A stretch of 47,881 nucleotides of DNA from CAZHAC01 sp964383855 (GTDB lineage Bacteria; Chloroflexota; Dormibacteria; Dormibacterales; Dormibacteraceae). Where the stretch lies: the NCBI GenBank assembly GCA_964383855.1, contig CAYLIP010000015.1, positions 1 to 47,881 on the forward strand. Reading direction: 5' to 3'. A program made the position numbers and the translations under genes. The notes below the pieces were generated by a model. The model was given only the letters and a program-made list of their open reading frames with translations, was not told the DNA's origin and did not search any database. Every line of letters starts with the position of its first letter. Position 1 is the stretch's first letter. Positions 8,066-15,833 of this stretch are shown here, in pieces.

Positions 8066-8760
8066 CGGGCGCGTTCGACGTGCTCCCTTGCGGCGCGCAG
8101 CAGCGTCCGCTGGAAATGGTGGCGGACAAGGGTGCCGCTCGCGTCGAGCAGCTGGTTGAAGAGCTCGAGCAGCTCCCGCTCGGCGGCCTGGGGGTCGCGG
8201 CCCTCGGCCTGGATGCGCTCGCGCACGTGGTGGTCGAAGAGCTGGACCGCCCGGCGGGAGGTGCGCTCGACCGCTTCCGCGTGCTCGCGGCCCAGCTCCA
8301 TCAGGGCGGTCAGGGGCACCCCGGCTTCCAGCAGCCGCATGCCGGCCGCGAGCACCTCCAGATCCTGGGCCGGGTAGCGGGGCTCCCCGTCCTCGCCGGC
8401 CACCGGCAGCAGCAATCCCGCCTGCTCCAGCGTCCGCAGGAGCGGCGCCGCCACGCCGCTGCGCTGGGCCAGCTCCTCGAGCGAGAGCGTCTCCGGCGCC
8501 GGCGGATGTGTGATCGCCTCCACCAGGGCCTCGTCTGAAGCCTCAAGCTCTCCCTCGAGGAAGCGCCGGATGACGGTCAGGGTGAAGCCGCGCTGCTGGA
8601 GGTCGCGAATCCGCCGCAGGCGGTCGAGGTGCTCAGCCGAGTACCAGGTGACGCGCCCCTCCCGCCGGGGCGGGAAGAGGAGTCCCTTGCCCTGGTAGAA
8701 GCGGATGGTGTCGACGGCGACGCCGCCGGCGCGCGCCAACTCCTCGATCCGATACTCCAC
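8062..8760 (-). CDS. MerR-family regulator with two tandem MerR-like DNA-binding domains
   Basis: A 232-residue protein. Residues 1-70 form a canonical MerR winged helix: 'YRIEELARAGGVAVDTIRFY' followed by a wing and 'AEHLDRLRRIRDLQQRGFTL'. Residues ~88-160 look like a second MerR-type unit: 'LSLEELAQRSGVAAPLLRTL', 'AGLLLP', then 'YPAQDLEVLAAGMRLLEAGV'. A predicted helical C-terminal region follows with no Cys metal-binding motif. It is coupled to menF by a GTGA overlap, so regulation of menaquinone synthesis is a reasonable inference; the effector is unknown. The GTG start is favoured by TAGAGT, 8 bases upstream, within a perfect palindrome. Confidence 0.85.
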   Translation of the reverse strand: MEYRIEELARAGGVAVDTIRFYQGKGLLFPPRREGRVTWYSAEHLDRLRRIRDLQQRGFTLTVIRRFLEGELEASDEALVEAITHPPAPETLSLEELAQRSGVAAPLLRTLEQAGLLLPVAGEDGEPRYPAQDLEVLAAGMRLLEAGVPLTALMELGREHAEAVERTSRRAVQLFDHHVRERIQAEGRDPQAAERELLELFNQLLDASGTLVRHHFQRTLLRAAREHVERAR

Positions 8761-8774
8761 GAGTGATCACTCTA
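8761..8774 (-). promoter_or_regulatory. MerR promoter -10 embedded in a 12-base perfect palindrome (operator candidate)
   Basis: GAGTGATCACTC at 8761-8772 is a perfect 12-base palindrome that abuts the GTG start of the MerR-menF unit. The minus-strand hexamer TAGAGT (8774-8769) overlaps it and lies 8 bases from the start, as expected for a leaderless transcript. A repressor bound here would cover the -10 and transcription start, so autoregulation by the MerR protein is the simplest reading. Inference only; no binding data. Confidence 0.6.
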
Positions 8775-8789
8775 ATCCTCGCCGAGGGA

Positions 8790-9899
8790 TCAGCAGGATT
8801 GCCGGGTGCTCGGCCGGTCTCCCAGGCTGACCTGGAGATTGGTGGTGGAGCCGCCGCCGCGGGCGACCACGAAGGGCACGGTGTCGCCGGGGTTGCGCAG
8901 CTGGAGCACGCCGCCGAGGGTGTTGCCATTGTTGAGATCGACGCCGTCGACCTTCTCGATCACGTCCCCGGCCCTGATCCCACCCCGCTCGGCCGGGCTG
9001 CCGCTGATCGTTTTGCCGACGACGACGCCGTATCCGTTCACCGCCTGACCGTTCAGCAGCGCGTCCTGCAGCGACGTGTAGCAGATTCCGAGGTAGGGGT
9101 GGCCTGGCGGGCGGCCGGCCATCAGCGCCTCTGCGATGCGTTTGGCGACGCGGCTGGGAATGGCGAAGCCGATGCCGTTGGCCTGGGTGTCGCCGGCCGT
9201 GTTGATCCCGATCACCAGCCCCTGCGCGTCGGCCAGCGGTCCGCCCGAGTTGCCGGGGTTGATGGCGGCGTCGGTCTGGATCACGTCCGGCAGGTCCTCG
9301 GAAGGGGCGCCGGCGCCGCCGCCGACATTGCTGAGCGTCCGGTGCACGGCTGAGATGATCCCGCTCGTGACCGAGCCGGTCTGGCCCTCGGGATTGCCGA
9401 TCGCCACCACCGCCTGGCCGACCTGGATCTTGGTCGAGTCGCCGAACTGGGCGAGCGGCAGGGAGTTGTCGGGAATCCGGATGACCGCGATGTCCTCCTG
9501 GGGGTCGGTGCCCTGGACCTCGGCCACGAAGTGGCGGCCATCGGGCATCAAGACCTGGACCTTCTGCGCACCGGCGACGACGTGGTTGTTGGTCAGCATC
9601 ATGCTGCTGCCGCCCGCATGCGCGATCACGAAGCCGCTTCCCAGCCCGGATCCCCGGGCCGTGTTGACGATGACCTCGCCCACCGCCGGGCCCAGCGACT
9701 GGTTGACCCTGACCGCGTCGATGGCGCCGGCCGCGGCCGGGCCGGGCGTCGCCGGGTTGACCGGGATGACCGCGGTCGCCGCCGGGTGGCCGCTGGTCTG
9801 CGGCGAGGGACGGCGGGTGCCGACCTGCGCCTGGCAGGCGGTCAGGAGGAGCGTGCCCAGGATGGCGGCGGCGAGCGCGGGGCGCAGGATATGCGGCAT
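8790..9899 (-). CDS. HtrA/DegP-like serine protease lipoprotein with PDZ domain
   Basis: A 369-residue trypsin-fold protease anchored outside the cell membrane. The N-terminus is a lipoprotein signal ending in the lipobox LTAC (Cys22), followed by a Pro/Ala/Thr-rich linker. The triad is H106 ('LTNNHVVAG'), D136 ('QEDIAVIRI') and S218 ('NPGNSGGPL'). A single PDZ domain (~266-360) has the 'YLGI' carboxylate loop, 'SPAERGGIRAGDVI' and a final hydrophobic stretch. HtrA proteins degrade or refold damaged envelope proteins. The ATG at 9899 is chosen because it opens the signal peptide and has TATAGA 7 bases upstream. A much longer upstream frame is the reverse shadow of the neighbouring transglycosylase. 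Confidence 0.92.
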   Translation of the reverse strand: MPHILRPALAAAILGTLLLTACQAQVGTRRPSPQTSGHPAATAVIPVNPATPGPAAAGAIDAVRVNQSLGPAVGEVIVNTARGSGLGSGFVIAHAGGSSMMLTNNHVVAGAQKVQVLMPDGRHFVAEVQGTDPQEDIAVIRIPDNSLPLAQFGDSTKIQVGQAVVAIGNPEGQTGSVTSGIISAVHRTLSNVGGGAGAPSEDLPDVIQTDAAINPGNSGGPLADAQGLVIGINTAGDTQANGIGFAIPSRVAKRIAEALMAGRPPGHPYLGICYTSLQDALLNGQAVNGYGVVVGKTISGSPAERGGIRAGDVIEKVDGVDLNNGNTLGGVLQLRNPGDTVPFVVARGGGSTTNLQVSLGDRPSTRQSC

Positions 9900-9906
9900 T
9901 CCGACG

Positions 9907-9912
9907 TCTATA
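9907..9912 (-). promoter_or_regulatory. -10-like hexamer of the HtrA-like gene (leaderless type)
   Basis: TATAGA on the minus strand ends 7 bases before the ATG at 9899. This distance would put the transcription start on or next to the start codon. The 146-base gap to the transglycosylase also contains a short G/C-rich palindrome near 10029-10041 but no convincing U-tract terminator. Confidence 0.5.
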
Positions 9913-10045
9913 TGTACAGGACCTTTCGAAGTCGGGTCCTGGAGCCAGCCCGCTCCGACGAAAACTGAAGCTCTCCTCTCTCCAAGGGGACTCCGGGTCG
10001 CATGGCCTTTGGGGTCCCTTTCTCTTTGCCGGGCCCCGGCTCGAA

Positions 10046-10909
10046 TCAGCCGGAAGTCGACCAGTAGTAGATGCGGGCCACCCAGCCGGGATCGGCTCGG
10101 AAGGCGGCGGCGAAGCCCTGGACCGAGGCCACGTAGTCGCGGTCGTTGTTGTAGCGGTAGATGGCGCGGTCCATGTTGCCGGGCCCGCCCATCGCGCGCA
10201 GGTAGCGCGCGGCCGCCTCGATCGAGTCGCGCGGGCTCATCATGTCGCCGCCATTTCCGTAATCGCCCCAGGTTGCCGGCATGAACTGCATGGGCCCGAT
10301 CGCCCCCGCCGAGGAGGGTCCGTTCAAACGCCCGAAGTCGCTCTCGATGTAGTTGATCGCGGCCAGGTAGGTCCAATCGATCGAGTGGCGGCTGCCCGAG
10401 TCGCGATAGAGGGCGTTCAGTTCCTCGACCGGCGCCGACACCTTGAAGTCGCGGTTGTGGCGGATGCGAATCATGGAGAGGTCGGTAACCCCGGCCGAGC
10501 GCCAGAGCGCTCGCAGGCCGTCGATGGCGGCCCGGATCGGGGTCAGCTGTGCCGGCGGCAGGAGGGGCTCGGTGGCGGCCTGCACCTGCTGGTCGACCGC
10601 CATCGCGTAGACCACGACCTGCTCGGTGCGCGCCGCGTCCCGGAAGCGGAAGGCGGCGTCCTCCAGCTGCAGCTGCTTGCGCGCGGCGAGCAGGACCTCG
10701 GGCGAGTCGGGCTGCGCCGAGAAGCGCTGCCGGTCGGCGGAGGCCTGGGCGAGCTGGGCCTCGGCCCCGGCCCACATCTGGGCGAGCGTCTCGGGCGAGG
10801 CCGGCCCCGTGGGGTCGATCGCCGCCCTGGCCGGCGCAGCCGCCGAGAGCGAGGCGAGCGAGGCGAGAGCCGCGAGGAGGGCGGCCGCGCGGGCCGGGCG
10901 CCGGTTCAC
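10046..10909 (-). CDS. Exported lytic transglycosylase (SLT fold)
   Basis: A 287-residue exported peptidoglycan lyase. An N-terminal signal (Arg-Arg then ~20 Ala/Leu residues, ending near APARA) is followed by a helical region (~35-150). The catalytic SLT domain has 'INYIESDFGR' (catalytic Glu189), 'SSAGAIGPMQFMPATW' and 'YNNDRDYVASV'. Such enzymes cleave the MurNAc-GlcNAc bond to form 1,6-anhydroMurNAc and are used in wall remodelling or growth. I prefer the GTG at 10909 over the GTG at 10927: TATAAC lies exactly 6 bases before 10909, and the signal peptide is better without the extra six residues. Confidence 0.88.
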   Translation of the reverse strand: MNRRPARAAALLAALASLASLSAAAPARAAIDPTGPASPETLAQMWAGAEAQLAQASADRQRFSAQPDSPEVLLAARKQLQLEDAAFRFRDAARTEQVVVYAMAVDQQVQAATEPLLPPAQLTPIRAAIDGLRALWRSAGVTDLSMIRIRHNRDFKVSAPVEELNALYRDSGSRHSIDWTYLAAINYIESDFGRLNGPSSAGAIGPMQFMPATWGDYGNGGDMMSPRDSIEAAARYLRAMGGPGNMDRAIYRYNNDRDYVASVQGFAAAFRADPGWVARIYYWSTSG

Positions 10910-10915
10910 GCGACG

Positions 10916-10921
10916 GTTATA
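10916..10921 (-). promoter_or_regulatory. -10 hexamer TATAAC deciding the transglycosylase start
   Basis: TATAAC on the minus strand is followed by six bases and then GTG (10909-10907). The hexamer lies inside any gene model starting at 10927, so it argues for a leaderless start at 10909. Confidence 0.55.
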
Positions 10922-10955
10922 GGCCACCCGGCACTGCAGTGCGGCTACGGGCTGT

Positions 10956-10973
10956 AAAGAAAGCCTCTCAGGC
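10956..10973 (-). terminator. Weak Rho-independent terminator after the FtsH-like gene
   Basis: On the minus strand GCCT-GAG-AGGC (10973-10963), which includes the stop codon, is followed by TTTCTTT. The stem is only four pairs, so the call is tentative. Confidence 0.35.
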
Positions 10974-13088
10974 CGACTCCGCGGCCCGGATCGCCCGGTC
11001 GCTCTCGGCCGCCGGGACCAGGGGCAGGTCCTCGGGATAGGGATCGCCCTCCCGCGGCATCCGGAGCTCGACCGAGTCGAGCAGCGCGCTCACCTCGTCG
11101 CCGACCAGCTCGCCCTGGGCGGTGAGGGCCTCCACCGCCTGGTCGATGCCGGCCTGGTTCACGTACATCAGCCGCCAGTCGTCGATGTAGGCGGCTCCCA
11201 TGACCTGGGCCACGATCCGGCGCGACGGTCCGCGCAGCACGGCGCTGGCGACGCTGCCGCTGCCGCCCAGCAGCCCGCCGCCCGAGGACGCCTCCTCGAA
11301 GCGGGAGATCAGCGCCTCGCCGATGTTGGCGGCGCGGCGCGAGAGGACCGGGTCGAGGGCATCCGGTCCCATGCCCCACACGCCGACCATGTGGCAGGCG
11401 ATGTTGGTGGCCTGGATCAGGTCCATCGATACGCCCGACGAGTTCTCGCCGTAGAAGACCCGCTCCGAGGCGATGGCGCCCAGCGTGTGCCGCAGGTCGC
11501 CGGCGTAGTGCGAGCGGAAATGCGAGAACTGCTCCTCCTTCTCGAGGTTGCGGTGGTGCCCCAGCGAGCCCGCGCGCATCCGGATCGAGAGTCGCGCCGA
11601 CGACTTCTCGGGCTCGAAGAACCGAGCCGCCACCGCGTGGCCGAGCTCGTGGCGCGCGATCGCGATCTTGTCGCGCTCGCTGTACTCGACGGGTTCTGCC
11701 AGCCCGGCTTCGACGTTGCCCATCGCCTCTCGGAGCTCCCGCCAGCCGAAGAATTGGCGGCCCTCCTCGAAGGCGTACATCAGGGCCAGCGAGAGGACCT
11801 GGTCGATCATCGCCGGCGAGTAGCCGTCGGTGACCCGGGCGAACTCCTCGCGCCGGTGCGGCGTGTCCAGCTCGGGGTCGTGCGCCTTCTTGTCGAAGTA
11901 GAGGGCGGCGATGTCCTTGCGGTCCTCGCGGGTCGGCATCCGGAAGGTGATGGTCCGGCCGAAGCGCCCGGGCCGGGTCACCGCCTCGTCGAGGACGGCG
12001 GGGCGGTTGGTCGCCCCCATGAAGAAGAGGTTGTAGCGGGGCGGCCGCAGTGGCGGCACGCGCAGGCCCATGCTCGATCCGTTGATCCGGATCTCGCGGG
12101 GGAGGAAGAGCCCGTCGAGGGTGACGTTGACGAAGCGGCGGAAGGTCTTCTTCAAGAGGCCCGGGTTGTCGACGCCGTCCATCAGCACGAGCAGGGTGTT
12201 GAGGCCGAGCTGGCCGCCCCCGAACATGCCGCCGAGGCCGCCCATGCCGCCGCCGCCGCCCATCCCGGCGCGCCGGTTGCCGAGCGCGTCGAACTCGTCG
12301 ATGAAGATCGCGCAGCCGCCCCAGCGCTTGGCCTGCTTTTTGGCGGCGCGGATCATCATGAAGACCGACACCATGTCCATGCCGATGAACATCCCCGAGA
12401 AGGCGGAGCCGGAGGTGATGATGATCGGCATGTGGAGGCTGGTCGCGATGCCCTTGGCCAGCATCGTCTTGCCGGTGCCCGGAGGCCCCACGAAGAGCAC
12501 CCCCTTCTCGCGCTTGCCGCCCGCCTTCACATAGGAGCGACCCTGCTCCATCAGGCGCAGGATGCGCATCATCTCGACCACGGCCGACTTCTGGCCCCGC
12601 ACGTCCTCGACCGCCACGCCGTAGTTGGCGTCGCCCGGCGAGAGCGTCTCCCGGCCCATCCGGCCGAAGAGCAGGAAGGGACCGAAGAAGATCGCGAAGT
12701 TGGCGAGCATGAGCACCGCGAACTGGGCGACGAAGAGGAAGACGTTGAGGAGCAGGCTCGGCAGCATGACCAGCGCGTCGCCGGGCTGAATGCCGAACAG
12801 GAAGAAGGCCCCGCCCAGGTACGCCGTGGCCAGGACCAGGACGGTGACGATGCGCCGCCAGAAGATGTAGCGGTTGGTCTCGACCGTGCGGATCTCCGGG
12901 TCCTTCTCCTCGCCGATCCGCTCGGTGAGCACCAGGTAGCGCTTGACCCAGCTGGCAAGGCCCCGGACCAGCAGCATGGCGAGCACCGCGTAGACCAGCG
13001 CCCAGCCCCACTCGTAGTGGAGGACGAAGGTCGCCCAGAGGAAGCTGAGCATGCCGAGGAACAGGCCGAAGAGCCAGACGAAGATCAC
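10968..13088 (-). CDS. FtsH-like AAA+ membrane zinc metalloprotease, divergent
   Basis: A 706-residue protein. Residues 1-141 contain about four hydrophobic segments instead of the usual two helices plus extracytoplasmic domain. The AAA module has Walker A 'GPPGTGKT' (201-208), Walker B 'AIFIDEFDALG' (260-270), the pore-like 'SGMFIGM', and the SRH 'GATNRPAVLDEAVTRPGRFGR' with two Arg-finger candidates. The protease domain has HELGH (480-484) and the third zinc ligand in 'SGVSMDLIQATN' (Asp556). A glycine-rich loop (275-293) and ~45 extra residues (310-355) interrupt the AAA core. FtsH proteins extract and degrade membrane and misfolded proteins. GTG start has TATAGT 9 bases upstream. Probably not the housekeeping FtsH. 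Confidence 0.88.
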   Translation of the reverse strand: MIFVWLFGLFLGMLSFLWATFVLHYEWGWALVYAVLAMLLVRGLASWVKRYLVLTERIGEEKDPEIRTVETNRYIFWRRIVTVLVLATAYLGGAFFLFGIQPGDALVMLPSLLLNVFLFVAQFAVLMLANFAIFFGPFLLFGRMGRETLSPGDANYGVAVEDVRGQKSAVVEMMRILRLMEQGRSYVKAGGKREKGVLFVGPPGTGKTMLAKGIATSLHMPIIITSGSAFSGMFIGMDMVSVFMMIRAAKKQAKRWGGCAIFIDEFDALGNRRAGMGGGGGMGGLGGMFGGGQLGLNTLLVLMDGVDNPGLLKKTFRRFVNVTLDGLFLPREIRINGSSMGLRVPPLRPPRYNLFFMGATNRPAVLDEAVTRPGRFGRTITFRMPTREDRKDIAALYFDKKAHDPELDTPHRREEFARVTDGYSPAMIDQVLSLALMYAFEEGRQFFGWRELREAMGNVEAGLAEPVEYSERDKIAIARHELGHAVAARFFEPEKSSARLSIRMRAGSLGHHRNLEKEEQFSHFRSHYAGDLRHTLGAIASERVFYGENSSGVSMDLIQATNIACHMVGVWGMGPDALDPVLSRRAANIGEALISRFEEASSGGGLLGGSGSVASAVLRGPSRRIVAQVMGAAYIDDWRLMYVNQAGIDQAVEALTAQGELVGDEVSALLDSVELRMPREGDPYPEDLPLVPAAESDRAIRAAESA

Positions 13089-13097
13089 AGTGCGGCC

Positions 13098-13103
13098 ACT
13101 ATA
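13098..13103 (-). promoter_or_regulatory. -10 hexamer TATAGT before the FtsH-like gene
   Basis: TATAGT on the minus strand lies 9 bases before the GTG start at 13088 and overlaps the stop codon of the upstream DUF5317-like gene. It suggests an internal promoter that could give the protease a leaderless transcript. Confidence 0.5.
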
Positions 13104-13677
13104 CCCCCGGGGTCGCGGGGGGCCGGTCAGGAAGGTGTAATCGCCGCGGCAGCATGCACAGGAAGACGGCGACGCCCATTCCGAGCACGGCCACCAGGTC
13201 GCCCGGACTGTACGCCTGGGGGAAGAGCCGGCCCAGGGCGCCGGGCAGCGTGATCCAGTCTCCGAGCCATTCCAGCCGGGTGTTGTGGCCGGCGATCACG
13301 TACTGGCCCCAGACGCCGTGCTCGAGCAGGGCGCGGGGGCCGCGATCGGCAAGCCATCTCGGCACCGGCATGTGGCCGAGATTGGCCGCGACCACCACCA
13401 GGTTCATCGCCATCCCGGCCGCCACCACGATGATCCCCGGCGCCCGGTGGTGGTGCCACACGGTCCAGGCGACCAGGGCGGTCAGGGCCAGCGTGTAGGT
13501 GGCGGGGGCGATCCAGGTGTTGGCCAGCGGCGCGTAGAGCACGTTGACCTCGCGGGCGGCGTACGCGACCAGGACGACCAGTGGCCACCGGAACCTGATC
13601 TCGGCCAGGCGGGTGAGCCGGCCGCCGGCGGCGAGCGCGGCGACCATGCCGGCCAGCCCGCCGAGGAGGAGGAGCAA
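13099..13677 (-). CDS. DUF5317-like integral membrane protein
   Basis: About 192 residues with five to six hydrophobic segments. It opens with a Leu/Gly-rich helix and 'LAAGGRLTRLAEIRFRWPLV'. Later come 'NLVVVAANLGHMPVP' and 'WLGDWITLPG', then 'YSPGDLVAVLGMGVAVFL'. The N-terminal GGRL..LA.I..RW pattern and the C-terminal PGD...G...F fit the DUF5317 family, whose function is unknown. A TTG at 13677 is the likely start, one base after the stop of the amidohydrolase gene, so the two are probably co-translated. The stop codon overlaps the promoter of the FtsH-like gene. Confidence 0.72.
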   Translation of the reverse strand: MLLLLGGLAGMVAALAAGGRLTRLAEIRFRWPLVVLVAYAAREVNVLYAPLANTWIAPATYTLALTALVAWTVWHHHRAPGIIVVAAGMAMNLVVVAANLGHMPVPRWLADRGPRALLEHGVWGQYVIAGHNTRLEWLGDWITLPGALGRLFPQAYSPGDLVAVLGMGVAVFLCMLPRRLHLPDRPPATPGV

Positions 13678-13678
13678 C

Positions 13679-14857
13679 CTATCCGGGCCGGGAGGCGATC
13701 CTGGCCGCGGCCCCGGCCAGCACCCGGACCCCGTTGGCAAACGCCGCTTCGTCGATCCGGAAGGTGGGGGAGTGGTGCGCGGGCGCGGTCTCCGCGTCCG
13801 GGGGCCGCGCCCCGATCATGAAGTAGCAGCCAGGAATCCGGGTGAGGAACTCGGCCATGTCGTCGCTGACCGTGAGGGGCCGACCCAGGTGCCGCATCCG
13901 GTCGCCGAGAAGCTCGTCCGCGACCTCGGTCACCGTTGCCGTCACGTTGGGGTCGTTGTAGAGCGGCACCGTTCCGAAGTTGATGCCCAGGCTGGACGAA
14001 ACCTCGAACTCGCTGTCCGCCTCCAGCAGCAGATCGCGCAGGCGCTTCAGCGCCTCCTCCCGGAACTCGGGCGTGAAGGTGCGAACGCTTCCGCGCACGC
14101 GCACGCTGCGCGGGACTATGTTCCAGGCCCCGTCGGTGCGGATGTCGCCGACGGTGGTGTGGCACTCGACGCCCTCGAAGACCAGGCCCTCGACGATGCC
14201 GCCCAGGCGCTCGAGCACGAAGGCCTGGGCGGCGATCACGTTGCCTGCGCGCTTCATGACGCCGCCGTGCCCGCCCGGACCCCGCACATCGATCTCGAAG
14301 AAGTCGGAGCCCGACCACTGCAGCCCGGGCCGGGCGAGCACGAAGCCGGAGTCGCCGGGGGCCCAGACGTGGAGCCCGAGCGAGGCCTTGGGGTCGTACC
14401 GGTCGAGCAGCCCGCGCGCCAGCATCTCCTTGGCGCCGGCGACGATCTCCTCGGCCGGCTGGAAGACGAAGAGAAAGGATCCGCCGATCCGGCCGGCGTT
14501 CTCGGCCAGGGTCCGCGCGACGCCGAGCATGATGGACGCGTGCGCGTCGTGCCCGCACGCGTGCATCCGCCCCTCGGAGGTGGATGCGAACTCGACGCCG
14601 GAGTCCTCCAGGATCGGCAGGGCGTCGATGTCGGCTCGCAAAAGGACGGTCTGCCCGGGCCGGCCGGTGTCGAGGAAGGCGACGGCGCCGGTGGCGGTGG
14701 GGCACTCGTCCACCCGCAGCCCGAGCGCGGACAGGCGGTCGCGGATGAACGCGCTGGTGTTGCTCTCCTCCCAGCTGACCTCGGGATGCCGGTGCAGGTG
14801 GCGGCGGGTCTCGATGACCTCGTCCAGGACTTCTTCCGACGGGCGGGGCAGCTCCAT
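13679..14857 (-). CDS. M20-family amidohydrolase (N-acyl amino acid / hippurate hydrolase type)
   Basis: A 392-residue metal-dependent amidohydrolase. Family markers: 'RRHLHRHPEVSWEE', 'LLRADIDALPI', 'MHACGHDAHASIML' (metal-binding Cys/His/Asp), 'FQPAEE' (catalytic Glu) and 'GPGGHGG', and C-terminal 'HHSPTFRIDE' with the last metal-binding His. Relatives release amino acids or indole-3-acetate from N-acyl conjugates; the substrate here cannot be read. TAGGCT on the minus strand lies 10 bases before the ATG, so it may have its own promoter although it starts only 13 bases after the response regulator stop. Confidence 0.92.
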   Translation of the reverse strand: MELPRPSEEVLDEVIETRRHLHRHPEVSWEESNTSAFIRDRLSALGLRVDECPTATGAVAFLDTGRPGQTVLLRADIDALPILEDSGVEFASTSEGRMHACGHDAHASIMLGVARTLAENAGRIGGSFLFVFQPAEEIVAGAKEMLARGLLDRYDPKASLGLHVWAPGDSGFVLARPGLQWSGSDFFEIDVRGPGGHGGVMKRAGNVIAAQAFVLERLGGIVEGLVFEGVECHTTVGDIRTDGAWNIVPRSVRVRGSVRTFTPEFREEALKRLRDLLLEADSEFEVSSSLGINFGTVPLYNDPNVTATVTEVADELLGDRMRHLGRPLTVSDDMAEFLTRIPGCYFMIGARPPDAETAPAHHSPTFRIDEAAFANGVRVLAGAAARIASRPG

Positions 14858-14870
14858 GGGCGATCTGAGC

Positions 14871-15635
14871 CTAGACGATGGTGCCCAGGCTGTATCCGCG
14901 GGCGGTCGAGAGAAGCAGCTTCTCGCCGAGGCCCGCCTCCAGCTCGTCCAGCTTCCGGCGCAGCGTCAGGAGCGCGCTGTGCACGGTCGAGCGGGCGGCG
15001 TCCGGGCGGAAGAGGCCGGCGCTGATCAGGTCCGAGGCGGTCGCCGGCTTCGAGCCCTGGGCGAGGAACACGATCAGCGATGTCTGCTGAGGCGTGAGCC
15101 GGACCGAGCGCTCGGCGACCGCCATCGTGCGCTTGGTGGGGTCGAACTCGAGCCGGCCGAAGATGTAGGACCCGCCCCGGCCGGTGCCGCCCTCGGTGAG
15201 CCGGGCCGCCAGGTCGGAGTAGATGTGGGCCATGGGCACGTTGCCCTTGACGAAGTAGCTGCTGGCGCCCAGCTCGTAGGCGCGGCGGATCGCGGCCGAG
15301 CTGACCTGCGCCGCCGAGAGGACGATCACCGGCAGCCCGGGATGGTGCTGGCGGATCCAGCGCAGCAGCTCGAATCCGGACTCCTCGCCTTCGTCGAGGA
15401 CGAGGTCCAGCAGCACGGCCGCCATCCGCTCCCGGCTCAGCAGGTCCATGGCCGCCTCCGCCGAGCCGGCCACCTTGGGCTGGTAGCCCAAGTCGTTGAG
15501 GTCCAGCTGCAGCTGCATCTGCATCGGCACCTCGTCCTCCACCACGAGGACGCGGGAGCCGAGGACGTCCGCCGGCCGGTAGACCTCGAGGCCGGGAGGC
15601 AGGGGTGGTAAAACTGGAGGCCGATTCCGCAGCAT
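14871..15635 (-). CDS. Response regulator, receiver plus winged-helix output domain
   Basis: About 254 residues. After a Pro-rich lead (PPVLPPLPPG), the receiver has the acidic pair in 'RVLVVEDEVP', phosphoacceptor Asp77 in 'AVLLDLVLDEG', 'VIVLSAAQ' and Lys130 in 'SYFVKG'. The C-terminal ~95 residues form an OmpR-type winged helix: 'LEFDPTKRTM', 'VRLTPQQTSLIVFLA', 'STVHSALLTLRRKLDE' and a final 'TARGYSLG'. The receiver lead 'PADVLGSRVLVV' closely matches 'PSDLIGARVLVV' of the neighbouring REC-only protein, so the two are paralogues. An ATG at 15698 would add 21 unconserved residues and cross an inverted repeat. It is the likely DNA-binding output of the signalling island. Confidence 0.87.
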   Translation of the reverse strand: MLRNRPPVLPPLPPGLEVYRPADVLGSRVLVVEDEVPMQMQLQLDLNDLGYQPKVAGSAEAAMDLLSRERMAAVLLDLVLDEGEESGFELLRWIRQHHPGLPVIVLSAAQVSSAAIRRAYELGASSYFVKGNVPMAHIYSDLAARLTEGGTGRGGSYIFGRLEFDPTKRTMAVAERSVRLTPQQTSLIVFLAQGSKPATASDLISAGLFRPDAARSTVHSALLTLRRKLDELEAGLGEKLLLSTARGYSLGTIV

Positions 15636-15675
15636 CAGGCGGGTAGCATGAGGCCGCACCGCGGAAAGCGCAATG

Positions 15676-15698
15676 ATGCCTTGGGAAAAGCAAGGCAT
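15676..15698. repeat. 8-base perfect inverted repeat upstream of the REC-wHTH gene
   Basis: ATGCCTTG at 15676-15683 and CAAGGCAT at 15691-15698 are perfect inverted repeats separated by 7 bases. The repeat sits in an unusually A/T-rich stretch (15690-15735) between the response regulator and the small peptide gene, next to minus-strand TTAAAT. It could be an operator dyad or a 5' hairpin of the regulator mRNA. Confidence 0.5.
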
Positions 15699-15745
15699 TT
15701 AACAGCAATTAACGGGTAATTCACTTTTGTTTCTGCGACCGGCGC

Positions 15746-15833
15746 GATACTTGCGCTGTCTCGGAGGGGGAGGGCGCAAAGACCCTGTGGGAACTCACCC
15801 AAAAAATTACGAGAGAGAAGGAAGGATAGGAAA
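15746..15833 (+). promoter_or_regulatory. Promoter-like hexamer and potentially structured leader of the small exported peptide
   Basis: GATACT at 15746-15751 is a weak -10. Downstream, TCTCG (15759-15763) can pair with CGAGA (15810-15814). The enclosed segment can form two hairpins: AGGG-CGCAAAGA-CCCT (~15771-15786) and TGGG-AACTCA-CCCA (~15788-15801). A purine-rich ribosome-binding region (AAGGAAGGATAGG) then runs to the GTG. The GCAAAG loop recalls part of c-di-GMP-I riboswitches, but the other conserved parts are missing, so I do not assign a class. Confidence 0.35.

Noticed and set aside
8790..10775. A single 661-residue minus-strand protein
   Set aside because: Only the last 369 residues are protease. 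The upstream part is Arg/Gly/Ala-rich, reads through the transglycosylase gene in another frame, and crosses a clear lipoprotein signal start.
15752..15833. c-di-GMP-I (GEMM) riboswitch upstream of the small peptide
   Set aside because: The GGGCGCAAAGACCC segment resembles one conserved loop, but the GGCAAACC part, the GNRA-capped hairpin and the second helix are missing and the leader is too short.
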